Made by a program: the position numbers and the translations under genes. DNA of 64,000 nt from an uncultured bacterium (GTDB lineage: Bacteria > Bacillota > Clostridia > Lachnospirales > Lachnospiraceae): the NCBI GenBank assembly GCA_947381965.1, contig CANCXX010000012.1, forward strand, positions 32,642 to 96,641, read 5' to 3'. Every line of letters starts with the position of its first letter. Position 1 is the first letter of the stretch. The notes below the pieces were generated by a model. The model saw only the letters and a list, made by a program, of their open reading frames with translations. It did not search any database and had not been told where the DNA came from. This document shows, piece by piece, positions 25,460 through 34,505 of this stretch.

Positions 25460-26590
25460 ATGAAACAAATAGAAAAAGAGAAAGACCCGGAACAGATTTT
25501 TATCTCTGTGGAAGCATTTGATGCCATTGACAGTATTCATGAGTTTTCAGAAGAATATAAGAAAAATAAAAAGAAAATGCTGAAACAATACCGTAAAAGC
25601 CTTTACAGGCCGGCAAGAGGAAAGATCATAAAGGCAGCGGCAGCCCTGTTGGTGGCGGCAACGCCGGTTATTGCGGTCACTGCGTCAAACAGTGAAATAA
25701 TTTCGCGGATATGGGGAACTTCAGGAAGGGAAAATATAGAGCCTCATAAGGAGATATTCATAGATGAAGAAAAAGGAATTTCATACACTGTGTCATATCC
25801 TGCAAGGGAATATACGGATGATGCGCTGGATAAGGCGGATGAATTAATTGGCGGCTTTATATCTTATGAACCGGTCGTAAAGGAAATCGGGGATACAAAG
25901 CTTACGGTTCTTACGGCTGCTTATGATGGATATGCGGCGGTTGTGGCTTTTACTCTTGAAAGAGAAGGAGAGGTCAACGCGCTTACCTACAGTCAGGTGG
26001 ATAACGAAAGCAAAGGCGCCTGGTTTTCAGATAATGCGCCTTTCTGGTTCCGGTTTGCAGACTGTTATGAAAATATATTTGTGGACCTTGATAAATCAAC
26101 AAAGGACATGCTTTACTGTTATGACTATATGGTAATTGACCCGTTCTTTAAAGAGGAAAAGGGACTTATGATGGAAATATACCAAAGAACTGACAGCGGG
26201 GAAGGAGAGGAACAAGGGGGCACACTTTCCATTCCTCTTAAGGGGAGGATAAATAGCGAAACGTATGTAAATGCAGAAGGCGGAGGGGTCATGCTTTCAC
26301 CTATATCCTTAAAAATTGATATGGGCACAGGACTTGGCCTGTCGCCGGAGGAGGTAAATGATCCCTGGTACATTTATTATGTATCCGTGAACTATAAAGA
26401 TGGAACAAGCTACATTGTGCATGAACATGAAATGGAGGGGATTCATTCCTGCAGGGTAGAAATGGACAATGCCGGCTATACCTGCGGGGTAGAAAATGGA
26501 ATTGTTTTTGTGTTCAATCGTCTGGCGGATACTGAAGAAGTGGAGTCGGTTGTTGTAAATGAAACTATGTACACTTTAAATAGCAAGTGA
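25460..26590 (+). CDS. membrane-anchored anti-sigma-like protein (DUF4179-like)
   Basis: 376 residues. A basic cytoplasmic N-terminus of about 53 residues, one membrane helix (about 54-72, AAAALLVAATPVIAVTAS) and an extracytoplasmic part of 300 residues of beta-rich character. The position right after an ECF sigma gene and the topology fit DUF4179-type anti-sigma factors, which hold the sigma factor by the short inner part. Only three nucleotides separate it from the sigma gene. No zinc-binding anti-sigma motif (HxxxCxxC) is present. Confidence 0.75.
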   Translation: MKQIEKEKDPEQIFISVEAFDAIDSIHEFSEEYKKNKKKMLKQYRKSLYRPARGKIIKAAAALLVAATPVIAVTASNSEIISRIWGTSGRENIEPHKEIFIDEEKGISYTVSYPAREYTDDALDKADELIGGFISYEPVVKEIGDTKLTVLTAAYDGYAAVVAFTLEREGEVNALTYSQVDNESKGAWFSDNAPFWFRFADCYENIFVDLDKSTKDMLYCYDYMVIDPFFKEEKGLMMEIYQRTDSGEGEEQGGTLSIPLKGRINSETYVNAEGGGVMLSPISLKIDMGTGLGLSPEEVNDPWYIYYVSVNYKDGTSYIVHEHEMEGIHSCRVEMDNAGYTCGVENGIVFVFNRLADTEEVESVVVNETMYTLNSK

Positions 26591-26734
26591 CAGTTGATTT
26601 TTAAGGAGTTTTTTGCAGGGGGAAGGTTTAGTCTTGCCAGAAAGCGGGCAAAGTATTATACTGAAAGCGTTGCAGACGGCGTCAGGAAGATCTGCGGTAA
26701 TACAAATGCTTATGGTTAAAGGAGGTTATAGAAT

Positions 26735-26926
26735 ATGGCACAGATTAGTAAGGATATGACAATTGGCGAGATTTTAAGAACCAGCCCGGATGTGGCTCCC
26801 ATTTTAATGGAAGCTGGAATGCACTGCCTTGGATGTCCGTCCGCACAAGCGGAAAGTCTTGAAGAAGCGGCTATGGTTCATGGAATGGACATCAACGATT
26901 TAATGGCTAAGATTGAAGCATTATGA
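26735..26926 (+). CDS. DUF1858 domain protein
   Basis: 63 residues: [20 protein letters not shown], then [15 protein letters not shown] with a CxxC pair (Cys31 and Cys34), and DINDLMAKI. This is the whole DUF1858 fold, also known as the hybrid cluster protein-associated disulfide domain. A redox or Fe-S role is proposed for the family but not proven. AAAGGAGG precedes the ATG. A terminator follows at 26975-27008. Confidence 0.92.
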   Translation: MAQISKDMTIGEILRTSPDVAPILMEAGMHCLGCPSAQAESLEEAAMVHGMDINDLMAKIEAL

Positions 26927-26974
26927 GGTTATTTCTTAACGGTTCCTAAGTGAAAAAGAATTGGGAAATTTGAA

Positions 26975-27008
26975 ACCGGGCGCTCCCTTTGGGAGAGGCC
27001 CGGTTTTA
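26975..27008. terminator. terminator between DUF1858 and nhaC genes
   Basis: ACCGGGC (26975-26981) pairs with GCCCGGT (26998-27004), with inner CTCCC/GGGAG pairing and flanking A/T runs; usable by both convergent genes. Confidence 0.9.
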
Positions 27009-27036
27009 TGGTGATACGCACGCGAATGAAAGTCAG

Positions 27037-28644
27037 TTACCTGCTTTTGTTCAGCTGTTTAATCACAAGAAGAGCGCCTAAAAGAAGCAGGATACCAATG
27101 GGCAGCGGCACCCATGGATTCTGGGCAATGCCGGCGATTAAGTAAGTGACAAAGGAAACGGCGGCAGCCACCAGCGCATAAGGAAGCTGTGTGGTCACAT
27201 GGTTTACATGGTTACACTGTGCCCCGGCGCTTGCCATAATGGTGGTATCTGAAATGGGAGAACAATGATCGCCGCACACAGCCCCTGCCATACATGCTGA
27301 AATGGAGATAATCATAAGCTGGGGATTGGAATTTTCAAAAACAGCTACCACAATCGGAATAAGGATACCGAAGGTTCCCCATGAGGTTCCTGTGGAAAAG
27401 GCAAGGAAGCATCCAACAAGGAAGATAATGGCGGGAAGGAAAACCATAAGCCCTTTGGCGCTTTGTTCCATGGCGGAGGCCACAAATTCAGCAGCCCCCA
27501 GGCTGTCTGTCATAGCCTTCAAGGTCCATGCAAAGGTCAGAATCAAAATTGCCGGAACCATGGCCTTAAAACCGGAGGGCAGACAATCCATACATTCATT
27601 AAAAGTAAGTACTTTTCTTATCAGATAAATAATGATAGTGAGAATCATTGCAAAAATGCTGCCAAGGGCAAGGCCCACAGAAGCGTCAGAGTTTGAAAAA
27701 GCGGTGACAAAGTTTTCGCCTGAAAAAAAGCCGCCGGTGTAAATCATGCCTGTTACGCAGCAGAAAATCAGTACAATAATAGGGATAACCAGGTCAATCA
27801 CTTTCCCTTTTGCATTTACGGGAGCCGCCTCTTCGCTTGCAGAAGCGCTGCCGGAGGTAAAAAGATCGCCTTTTAAGGCATTGGCTTCATGGGTGTGCAT
27901 GGGTCCGAAATCAATGTTCAGCAGAATAATAATAATCATCATTATAAGGGTAAGCAAAGCATAGTAGTTGTAGGGAATGGCTCTGATAAAGATGGAAAAC
28001 CCGTCTTCCCCCTCCACAAAACCGGAAACGGCCGCTGCCCAGGATGATATGGGAGCGATAATACACACAGGGGCAGCTGTGGCGTCAATTAAATAGGCGA
28101 GTTTTGCACGGGAAACTTTATGCTGGTCAGTGACAGGTTTCATAACGCTTCCTACGGTAAGGCAGTTAAAATAATCGTCAATGAAGATAAGTACGCCAAG
28201 TGCAACTGTAGCCAGCTGTGCGCCGGCACGTGTTTTAATTTTTTCTTTGGCAAACTGTCCAAATGCGGCGGAACCGCCGGCACGATTCATCAGGCTGACC
28301 ATAGCCCCTAATATGACAAGGAATATCAGAATGCCCACATTGTAACTGTCAGAAAGCACTGCAACAAAACCGTCGTTAAAAATGTGCAGAATAGTGCCTT
28401 CAAAGGAAAAACCGGAAAAAAACAGTCCGCCTACCAGTATACCGATAAACAGGGAACTGAAAACTTCCTTGGTAATCAGCGCAAGAACGATGGCGACAAC
28501 AGGAGGAATCAGAGCCCAGAAGGTGGCATACATGGACGGCACAGCGGTTTCTTCTCCGGCTGCCAAAGCCGTCATAGGCATCAGCACAGCGCACAGGGAC
28601 AAAACCGATGCGCCTGCAATCAGCCTGCGGTTTAATTTTTTCAT
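27037..28644 (-). CDS. nhaC: Na+/H+ antiporter, NhaC family
   Basis: 535 residues with an N-terminal hydrophobic segment that looks like a signal or first helix (SVLSLCAVLMPMTALAAG), then about twelve membrane helices. FSTGTSWGTFGILIPI and CSPISDTTIMASAGA are the conserved motifs of the NhaC/ArsB-like fold. Such carriers exchange cytoplasmic Na+ for H+, or organic ions in some relatives. This fits the Na+-type ATP synthase predicted at 38725-45333, though the exact substrate is not shown by sequence. Single gene unit. Confidence 0.88.
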   Translation of the reverse strand: MKKLNRRLIAGASVLSLCAVLMPMTALAAGEETAVPSMYATFWALIPPVVAIVLALITKEVFSSLFIGILVGGLFFSGFSFEGTILHIFNDGFVAVLSDSYNVGILIFLVILGAMVSLMNRAGGSAAFGQFAKEKIKTRAGAQLATVALGVLIFIDDYFNCLTVGSVMKPVTDQHKVSRAKLAYLIDATAAPVCIIAPISSWAAAVSGFVEGEDGFSIFIRAIPYNYYALLTLIMMIIIILLNIDFGPMHTHEANALKGDLFTSGSASASEEAAPVNAKGKVIDLVIPIIVLIFCCVTGMIYTGGFFSGENFVTAFSNSDASVGLALGSIFAMILTIIIYLIRKVLTFNECMDCLPSGFKAMVPAILILTFAWTLKAMTDSLGAAEFVASAMEQSAKGLMVFLPAIIFLVGCFLAFSTGTSWGTFGILIPIVVAVFENSNPQLMIISISACMAGAVCGDHCSPISDTTIMASAGAQCNHVNHVTTQLPYALVAAAVSFVTYLIAGIAQNPWVPLPIGILLLLGALLVIKQLNKSR

Positions 28645-28863
28645 ATTTCGAACCCCTTTCTTTAAATGTGTCTGAAAATATTTTTACAGACATAGTTCAT
28701 TGTAATAAGCAATTTATTTTAGCATTATAAGTGACAAAAACCAAGTTTTTTTGACGGTTAACAGAATAATGGGCAAGTTGTGCAATTGATAAATGATGGA
28801 ACTGGCAAATAATGCGGCATTTAAAAAGAAGAAAGGCGACAGAGAATAAAGAGGACACAAAAA

Positions 28864-28892
28864 ACCGCCTCAAGGCAGAACCCTTTGGCGGT
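28864..28892 (-). terminator. terminator of mecA
   Basis: ACCGCC (28864-28869) and GGCGGT (28887-28892), with an inner complementary part, followed on the minus strand by TTTTTTGTG. It lies 68 nt after the mecA stop. Confidence 0.75.
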
Positions 28893-28959
28893 CTGATGTG
28901 CTGTAATATTTTGTTGACGGATTTGCCCAAGAAGAATGGCCTGCATGGAACAGCTTTAG

Positions 28960-29757
28960 TCAGATGCAGGATAAGGACTGCAGGGCAGAATTTCGTACAA
29001 TTGGTTCAAAGTGTTCTTCCAGATATGCTTCAGAGGCGGGCACGGATTTAATGATAGCGCCGTATTCAGAAAGAACATTGCATACTTTGTTAAATTCAAC
29101 AGGCGTATGCGCGCTTTTGGAAAGTACCAGAAGATAGGAACCGTCCTTTTGCTTGTATAAGGAGTTCGCTCCACTGTAAAAACTGGAGAGAACATGGGCG
29201 GAGCCAATTACCTCGCGGAGACTGCCAAAAGAATAAATTCTGGTTAATTCTGCAGAAGCGGCATCGGAAAGCTTTTTCTGCAGGGCGTTTTTAAAAGACT
29301 GTTTGGCATCCGCTGCACCTGTGCCGGAGGCGTCGGCCTGTGCATTTCCTTCAGAAACCGTACTTCCGGTTTTGCTGTTTTGGATTTTCTTAAACAGGTC
29401 AAGAACGTCGTCGGCGCCTTCTGCCAGGGTATCAAGAACATCATCTAAAGTATTGTCTTCCTCATGGACAGAAGGGGCAAACTTTGAAAAACGGGTGTCC
29501 AGCTCGTCAGGGTCTTCCACTTTGGTAATAATCAGGACGATACACTCGGAATTTAAAGGAATCGCTTCTATCATTAAAGGAATATCTTCCGCTTCAAATC
29601 CAAATTCAAAGGATGCCTGCTGCATCATGTCGCGGAATAAATCTTTAGCTTTTTCGGTACCATAAGCAAGTTCGCTGAGCTTAAGTTCTCTGTCCGCTAA
29701 GTCTTCTCTGGTAAGGGTACAGCGAATCTGATGATCGTTAACTTTTTCAATTTTCAT
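28960..29757 (-). CDS. mecA: MecA adaptor protein
   Basis: 265 residues. N-terminal domain with MKIEKVNDHQIRCTLTREDL and FEAEDIPLMIEAIPL, an acidic linker (about 100-165), and a C-terminal domain with SFYSGANSLYKQKDGSYLLVL, as in MecA/YpbH proteins. These deliver substrates to the ClpC-ClpP protease and control, for example, competence and sporulation in Bacillus. A promoter candidate lies upstream at 29832-29858 (TTGACT, 15 bp, TATAAT on the minus strand). It is transcribed away from the ncRNA candidate at 29994-30317. Confidence 0.92.
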   Translation of the reverse strand: MKIEKVNDHQIRCTLTREDLADRELKLSELAYGTEKAKDLFRDMMQQASFEFGFEAEDIPLMIEAIPLNSECIVLIITKVEDPDELDTRFSKFAPSVHEEDNTLDDVLDTLAEGADDVLDLFKKIQNSKTGSTVSEGNAQADASGTGAADAKQSFKNALQKKLSDAASAELTRIYSFGSLREVIGSAHVLSSFYSGANSLYKQKDGSYLLVLSKSAHTPVEFNKVCNVLSEYGAIIKSVPASEAYLEEHFEPIVRNSALQSLSCI

Positions 29758-29957
29758 AATTTTATCACATCCTTACTATTAAGATACTGTTATCCTGCTG
29801 TTTGGTGACATTTTAAATCACTTAAAAGTATATTATACTTTGTGCGAAATTAAGTCAATAGGGCAGAAAAACAGTTTAAAAAAAATTTATAAAATGGCTG
29901 TATCTGACTGCTTTATAATGTATTTGTAAAAAATATATAAAAAGAGAAAATTAATAC

Positions 29958-29986
29958 TTGCAAAATTTGGTAATAAATACTATAAT
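29958..29986 (+). promoter_or_regulatory. strong promoter of the ncRNA candidate
   Basis: TTGCAA (29958-29963), exactly 17 bp, TATAAT (29981-29986). Predicted start 29993-29996, exactly where the closing stem of the RNA begins. Confidence 0.85.
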
Positions 29987-29993
29987 TACACTT

Positions 29994-30317
29994 GTGAGAT
30001 GCTTCCGGATAAATTTTGTATCAGAAGGAGGCATGATGTTTAAAGTTTTTTATGAATCTAAGCAAATTTAATCAGAAGAGCCTGCCTGGACATCCTGTAT
30101 TCTGGGTGCGGTAAGGTTCGTCTACTCCCTTCGGGCCAGAGGGCCTCGTTATCAGTTTATTCTAAATTTTTCCAAATATTATTAAAGAGAAGGGAAGTCT
30201 TACAGGCTTTGTGCCTGTCGCGAATATTTCTATGGATTTTCATCTGTTATAATTCACCCGATTGGAAGTTCGCAGCGGTAGTTTTTTAGATACGTATCCG
30301 GCATCTTACCTGTTTTT
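29994..30317 (+). ncRNA. structured noncoding RNA candidate, about 325 nt
   Basis: A consensus promoter leads into GAGATG-CTT-CCGGATA (29996-30011), whose complement TATCCGG-CATCTT stands at 30295-30307: 13 pairs closed over almost 300 nt, with one 3-nt bulge, followed by a U-run at 30313-30317. Inside are hairpins ACAGGC/GCCTGT (30203-30216 region), a possible GGGTG/CACCC long pairing, and a TCCCTTC/GAAGGGA pairing. A short SD-led frame of 12 codons (30033-30071) is also inside. No long ORF covers the region. RNase P, tmRNA, SRP and FMN-type consensus parts were not recognised. It may be a known clostridial family such as raiA RNA; that could not be tested. Confidence 0.6.
30033..30071 (+). 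CDS. possible 12-residue peptide inside the ncRNA candidate
   Basis: ATGATG behind AGAAGGAGG gives MMFKVFYESKQI. The SD is excellent but lies in the RNA's 5' stem region, so it may simply be part of the RNA fold. Confidence 0.15.
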   Translation: MMFKVFYESKQI

Positions 30318-30441
30318 ATTATCGTCATTAAAAGGAAAACTATAATCAGTTTCGGGATTAATTTATCTCTCTGGCATGACATATCACGTAATCCTTTTGG
30401 AATTTGTCAGGAAATGTAACCCGGAACAGATGGGAGAAACT

Positions 30442-30663
30442 ATGGCTTTAAATTTGAAAATTGATGAATCCGCTTCGCTAAGGCTTCGGCTTGAAAAGCT
30501 GGAAGGTGAGGGCATTAAGCTGTACTTAGACGGCGCTCCGTCCACTACGGATTATATTGTGAATAGTTGTATAAATGAAGATACAGTATATATGCCTGAC
30601 TATGTGACTGATGAAAGTGGAAAGATAAAGGAAATCAGATATGACAGAATTTCCTCCAGGTAA
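30442..30663 (+). CDS. small conserved-looking protein of unknown function
   Basis: 73 residues starting MALNLKIDESASLRLRLEKL, rich in charged residues, with ending KEIRYDRISSR. The start at 30442 is supported by GGGAG seven bases upstream; a longer frame from 30376 has no ribosome binding site. The pattern of alternating strands and one helix could be a compact alpha/beta fold. It lies right after the ncRNA candidate, so it may share its transcript by read-through. No family was recognised. Confidence 0.6.
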   Translation: MALNLKIDESASLRLRLEKLEGEGIKLYLDGAPSTTDYIVNSCINEDTVYMPDYVTDESGKIKEIRYDRISSR

Positions 30664-30850
30664 TTGCCGCCTGTCTATACGCATGAAGGAGGCCGGAAGG
30701 TTTAAATGACAGAAAACCCCCTTATAATGATAGAAATGTGATTGACTTTTTCCGGCCTTTCCGAAAATGCGGACTGCCCGGAAGCAGGGGCAGATAAGCA
30801 AATTGTTATAAAAAGTCAAAATTGGTAATGACGGTATAGGAATAGTCTGC

Positions 30851-30856
30851 TATAAT
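30851..30856 (+). promoter_or_regulatory. extended -10 of the GH18 gene
   Basis: TGC-TATAAT (the -10 at 30851-30856), without a good -35, 24 bases before the ATG; typical of extended -10 promoters. Confidence 0.45.
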
Positions 30857-30879
30857 ATAGGACGATTGGAGGTTAAAGG

Positions 30880-32577
30880 ATGAAGAAAAAAATAATACCC
30901 GTACTTATTGCCATCGTCCTTATTATAGTGATTGCAGGCGTAAGTCTTGGGGGAAAGCTTCTGGAGAAATATTCTTATACAAAAGAACGTGCTGATTTAT
31001 CTGCTTATTTTAACATGGCAGGAGAGGCGGACGTGGCAATTATGCTTCAGGACGAGTTGATTGAGGAGCGTGCCCGACTGTTTGACGGCACTTATTATTT
31101 AGATTTAAATACGGTCCATAAGTATTTTAACGACCGTTTTTATGAAGATAAAGGGGAAGGACTTCTGCTTTATACGGTGCCTGACGATATTATCAGAAAC
31201 GTAATAGGAAGCAGTCAGGTCAGTGACAAAAATGGGGAAACAACTTATGAGTATGTTCCAGCCCGGTATGAGGGGGAAACTTTGTATATTGCAATAGATT
31301 ATGTAAAGCAGTATGCGAATTTTTCTTATGAAGGATTTACCGGACCGGACCGGCTGCAGATTTATAACGAATGGCCGGAACGGAAAACAGCGGAAATTAA
31401 AAAGGACACGGCTGTGAGAGTCTTAGGCGGGGTAAAGAGTGAAATCCTCAGGGATGTCCATGTGGGGGACAAGGTTTTTGTTTTGGAAGAAATGGAAACC
31501 TGGAGTAAGGTTAAAACAGAGGATGCGATTGTCGGTTATGTGGAAAACAAAAGACTTGGTGAAATAAAGTCAGAGCTGCCTATACCAATAACTGACTACA
31601 CAGAACCGGAATATACCAGCCTGACCAGAGATTATAAAATCAATCTGGGATGGCATGTGGTGTCAGGAATTGGCGGAAATGACACGTTTGATGCTATGAC
31701 AGCAAACGCAAAAGAATTGAACGTTATATCTCCAACCTGGTTTAAAATAAGCGATAATGAGGGCAATTTTACTAGCTTTGCCAGTCAGGACTATGTAAAT
31801 AAAGCCCACAATAAGGGACTTGAGGTTTGGGCGCTTGTGGAGAATATAGAGTATAAGGAAAGCCTCGATATGTATTCGCTGCTTTCTTCCACGACCCAAA
31901 GAGCAAAGCTGATAAAGGGGCTGATTGATACGGCCCTTGCCTATAATATTGATGGAATCAACGTGGACTTTGAACAGATAAGCATGGACTGCGGAGAGCA
32001 TTATATTCAGTTTATCAGGGAGCTGTCCATTCCCTGTCGGGAAAAGGGGATTGTTCTTTCTGTGGACAACTATGTGCCCACAGGATATACGGATCATTAT
32101 GACAGGGCTGAACAGGGGGTTGTGGCTGATTATGTAATCATTATGGGATATGATGAACATTATGCCGGAAGCCCGGAAGCCGGAAGCGTTGCGTCTATTG
32201 ACTTTGTTGAGGAAGGGATTGCGAAAACGGTAGAGCAGGTACCGCAAAATAAGGTGATTAATGCCGTTCCCTTTTATACAAGAATCTGGGAAACAAAGGA
32301 TGGGCAGATTAGCAGTCAGGCAGTGGGAATGGATGCGGCGGAAGAATATGTAAGGGCCCATAATATTTCTGTGGAGTGGGACGAGGCAACCTGCCAGAAC
32401 TATGGGGAATATACGGAAAATGGCGTCCGTTTTCAGGTATGGCTGGAAGATGAGGAATCTATCCGCGTTAAGCTAAACATTATGGATAAATACGGAATTG
32501 CAGGTATTGCAAGCTGGAGACTGGGGTTTGAGAAACCAATTATCTGGGACGAAATCAGCATATATATGGGAAGATAA
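30880..32577 (+). CDS. membrane-anchored SH3 and glycoside hydrolase family 18 protein
   Basis: 565 residues. A membrane anchor (about 4-24, IIPVLIAIVLIIVIAGV), a region of about 140 residues resembling the copper amine oxidase-like N-domain, an SH3-like segment (about 168-225, TAVRVLGGVKSEIL... VGYVENK), and a GH18 barrel (about 255-560). The catalytic motif DGINVDFE has Asp358, Asp363 and the acid Glu365. Relatives such as YaaH act on cell wall or spore cortex glycan. Intrinsic terminator 32590-32613 follows. Probably a wall hydrolase in growth or sporulation; substrate is inferred. Confidence 0.9.
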   Translation: MKKKIIPVLIAIVLIIVIAGVSLGGKLLEKYSYTKERADLSAYFNMAGEADVAIMLQDELIEERARLFDGTYYLDLNTVHKYFNDRFYEDKGEGLLLYTVPDDIIRNVIGSSQVSDKNGETTYEYVPARYEGETLYIAIDYVKQYANFSYEGFTGPDRLQIYNEWPERKTAEIKKDTAVRVLGGVKSEILRDVHVGDKVFVLEEMETWSKVKTEDAIVGYVENKRLGEIKSELPIPITDYTEPEYTSLTRDYKINLGWHVVSGIGGNDTFDAMTANAKELNVISPTWFKISDNEGNFTSFASQDYVNKAHNKGLEVWALVENIEYKESLDMYSLLSSTTQRAKLIKGLIDTALAYNIDGINVDFEQISMDCGEHYIQFIRELSIPCREKGIVLSVDNYVPTGYTDHYDRAEQGVVADYVIIMGYDEHYAGSPEAGSVASIDFVEEGIAKTVEQVPQNKVINAVPFYTRIWETKDGQISSQAVGMDAAEEYVRAHNISVEWDEATCQNYGEYTENGVRFQVWLEDEESIRVKLNIMDKYGIAGIASWRLGFEKPIIWDEISIYMGR

Positions 32578-32589
32578 AATTGAGATAAG

Positions 32590-32613
32590 CTGTGGGGTAT
32601 ACCCACAGTTTAT
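32590..32613 (+). terminator. terminator of the GH18 gene
   Basis: CTGTGGG (32590-32596), loop, CCCACAG (32602-32608), then TTTATTTTT. It would cover a formal GTG start at 32592 of the next frame, which is one reason to reject that start. Confidence 0.85.
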
Positions 32614-32657
32614 TTTTCATACATTTAAGTGAAGATTGGTATAAGTCGAGGCATGGT

Positions 32658-33359
32658 GTGACAGAAGGTCAAAACAGAATCTTAAAGCTGGTAATGGTAG
32701 GAATCCTGTTGTTTTCCATGTTTGTGGTGGCCAGAGAGGGCGCTGTTTATGTAAGCAGCATGCAGGTGGAAAACGGAAAGGAAATCTGTATTGTAATTGA
32801 TGCGGGACATGGAGGGGCAGATCCGGGCAAGGTGGGGGTGAATGACCAGCTTGAGAAGGATATAAATTTAAAAATCGCCCAAAAACTGAAACAGTTTTTA
32901 CAGTCAGAGGGGATTAAGGTGGTAATGACAAGAGAGGGGGAAGAGGGACTTTATGATGAGAGCGCTTCCAATAAGAAGGTCCAGGATATGAAAAGAAGGC
33001 TGGAAGTAATAGAATCTGCAGATCCCGTACTGGTAGTAAGCATTCATCAAAACAGCTATCATGAAGAATATGTGAAGGGCGCTCAGGTTTTTTATTATAC
33101 GACCAGTGAGAAAAGCAGAGGGCTGGCGGAAACACTTCAGGAGCAGCTTCGTATCCTTGATCCTGAAAACAAAAGGGAGGCAAAGGGAAACGACAGTTAC
33201 TTTCTTTTAAAAAAGACGGCAAAGCCCATTGTAATTGTGGAGTGCGGCTTCTTATCCAACCGGGAAGAGGCGGAAAACCTGGCCTCCTCTGTTTATCAGG
33301 AAAAAATGGCATGGAATATTTATATGGGAATTATGAAGTATTTGAATAATAACCCATAA
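32658..33359 (+). CDS. cwlD: N-acetylmuramoyl-L-alanine amidase, CwlD-like
   Basis: About 233 residues from a GTG at 32658. One N-terminal membrane helix (about 12-30), then an Amidase_3 domain with IDAGHGGADPG (zinc His), VSIHQNS (second zinc His) and VECGFLSN with the catalytic Glu near the end. In Bacillus, CwlD makes muramic-lactam in spore cortex together with PdaA, so germination enzymes can recognise it. The length matches CwlD. The upstream frame start at 32592 lies inside a terminator and is rejected. Confidence 0.88.
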   Translation: MTEGQNRILKLVMVGILLFSMFVVAREGAVYVSSMQVENGKEICIVIDAGHGGADPGKVGVNDQLEKDINLKIAQKLKQFLQSEGIKVVMTREGEEGLYDESASNKKVQDMKRRLEVIESADPVLVVSIHQNSYHEEYVKGAQVFYYTTSEKSRGLAETLQEQLRILDPENKREAKGNDSYFLLKKTAKPIVIVECGFLSNREEAENLASSVYQEKMAWNIYMGIMKYLNNNP

Positions 33360-33483
33360 GATGATATATTGGATACACAAATGATTTATCCACGGTCTGC
33401 TGTGGTATGATATGGGAGATTTGCGATACCGGATTACAAATCCTGCAGCAGGCTGTGTCTGTAATACGCGGAGGTAATTTTAA

Positions 33484-34461
33484 ATGAAAAACAAAGGCCG
33501 GAAAAGAAAGAAATCCAGGCTGCTGCGCCTTGTATTGTTTTTGCTGGTTCTGGGCGTAGTGCTTATGGCAGGGTGGTATTTCATTGTGGGGAGACTCTAC
33601 CAGAAGATAAATTATCAGGAGGCTGCAGATCAGGCAGACCAGCCCTGGAAGGAAGAGGGAGCGGTAAACATTTTGCTGATTGGCAATGATTCCAGGGAAA
33701 ATGGGGAGGATGGCAGGTCGGATGCCATGATTCTTTTATCCATCAGTGACAACACCAGAAAAATCTGTATGACTTCTATTTTACGTGATATTTATGTGGA
33801 GATACCAGGGCACGGAGGCAATCGTTTAAACGCCGCCTATGCGTATGGCGGTCCGGCGCTTTTAATGGAAACCATTGAGCAGAACTTTGGGATAGATGTA
33901 AACCGCTATGTGCAGGTCAATTTTGAGGCATTTGCCACGCTGGTGGATGCGGCAGGGGGAGTTGACCTGGAGCTGACGGTGGAAGAAATTGAATATGTAA
34001 ATGGATATCTGGTGGAATATAACATGCTCACAGGCAGACCGGAGGGAACAGATTATATGGACACCTCCTCTGGCGGGCTGGTACATTTGAACGGTCCGCA
34101 GGCGCTTGCTTACAGCAGGAACCGCTATATTGGGACGGATTTTGGAAGAACCCAGCGACAGAGAAAGGTTTTGGAGGCTATTGTGAAAAAACTGCCCGCA
34201 TCAATGCTAAAGGGAAATGGACGGCTGCTTTCGGAGCTTTTGCCCAGTCTGACCACCAATTTGAAAAAAGAAGAATGCTTTTCATTAAGCTTTCAGGCGG
34301 GGAAATTTTTGACTTACGATATGGTACAGGGAAGCATCCCGCTAGAAGGGACCTATCAAAATGCCGATATCAGGGGAATGTCTGTATTGGAAATTGACTT
34401 TGAAAAGAACAGACAGTATCTCCAAGATAGCATTTATGGCAGTGGTTCTGTGCAGAAATGA
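33484..34461 (+). CDS. LytR-CpsA-Psr family protein
   Basis: 325 residues. A basic N-terminus, one membrane helix (about 14-34, LRLVLFLLVLGVVLMAGWYF) and an LCP domain (about 55-245) with NDSRENGEDGRSDAMILLS, the arginine/aspartate set that binds polyprenyl pyrophosphate, and YSRNRYIGTDFGRTQRQR. LCP enzymes move wall teichoic acids or capsular glycans from undecaprenyl carriers onto peptidoglycan. RBS CGGAGG. Stands alone or with the downstream tsaC gene. Confidence 0.93.
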   Translation: MKNKGRKRKKSRLLRLVLFLLVLGVVLMAGWYFIVGRLYQKINYQEAADQADQPWKEEGAVNILLIGNDSRENGEDGRSDAMILLSISDNTRKICMTSILRDIYVEIPGHGGNRLNAAYAYGGPALLMETIEQNFGIDVNRYVQVNFEAFATLVDAAGGVDLELTVEEIEYVNGYLVEYNMLTGRPEGTDYMDTSSGGLVHLNGPQALAYSRNRYIGTDFGRTQRQRKVLEAIVKKLPASMLKGNGRLLSELLPSLTTNLKKEECFSLSFQAGKFLTYDMVQGSIPLEGTYQNADIRGMSVLEIDFEKNRQYLQDSIYGSGSVQK

Positions 34462-34505
34462 GAATAAAGGTAGTCAAAAAATGGGAGATGTGGTAGAGTA
34501 GAAGC

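Noticed and set aside
29994-30317. 6S RNA, RNase P RNA, tmRNA or SRP RNA as identity of the ncRNA candidate
   Set aside because: Length is too great for 6S, and the well-known sequence marks of RNase P, tmRNA and SRP RNA are not seen; identity is left open.
32592-32657. Longer N-terminus of the CwlD-like protein from GTG 32592
   Set aside because: It lies inside the hairpin terminator of the GH18 gene and has no ribosome binding site; the CwlD length fits the GTG at 32658.
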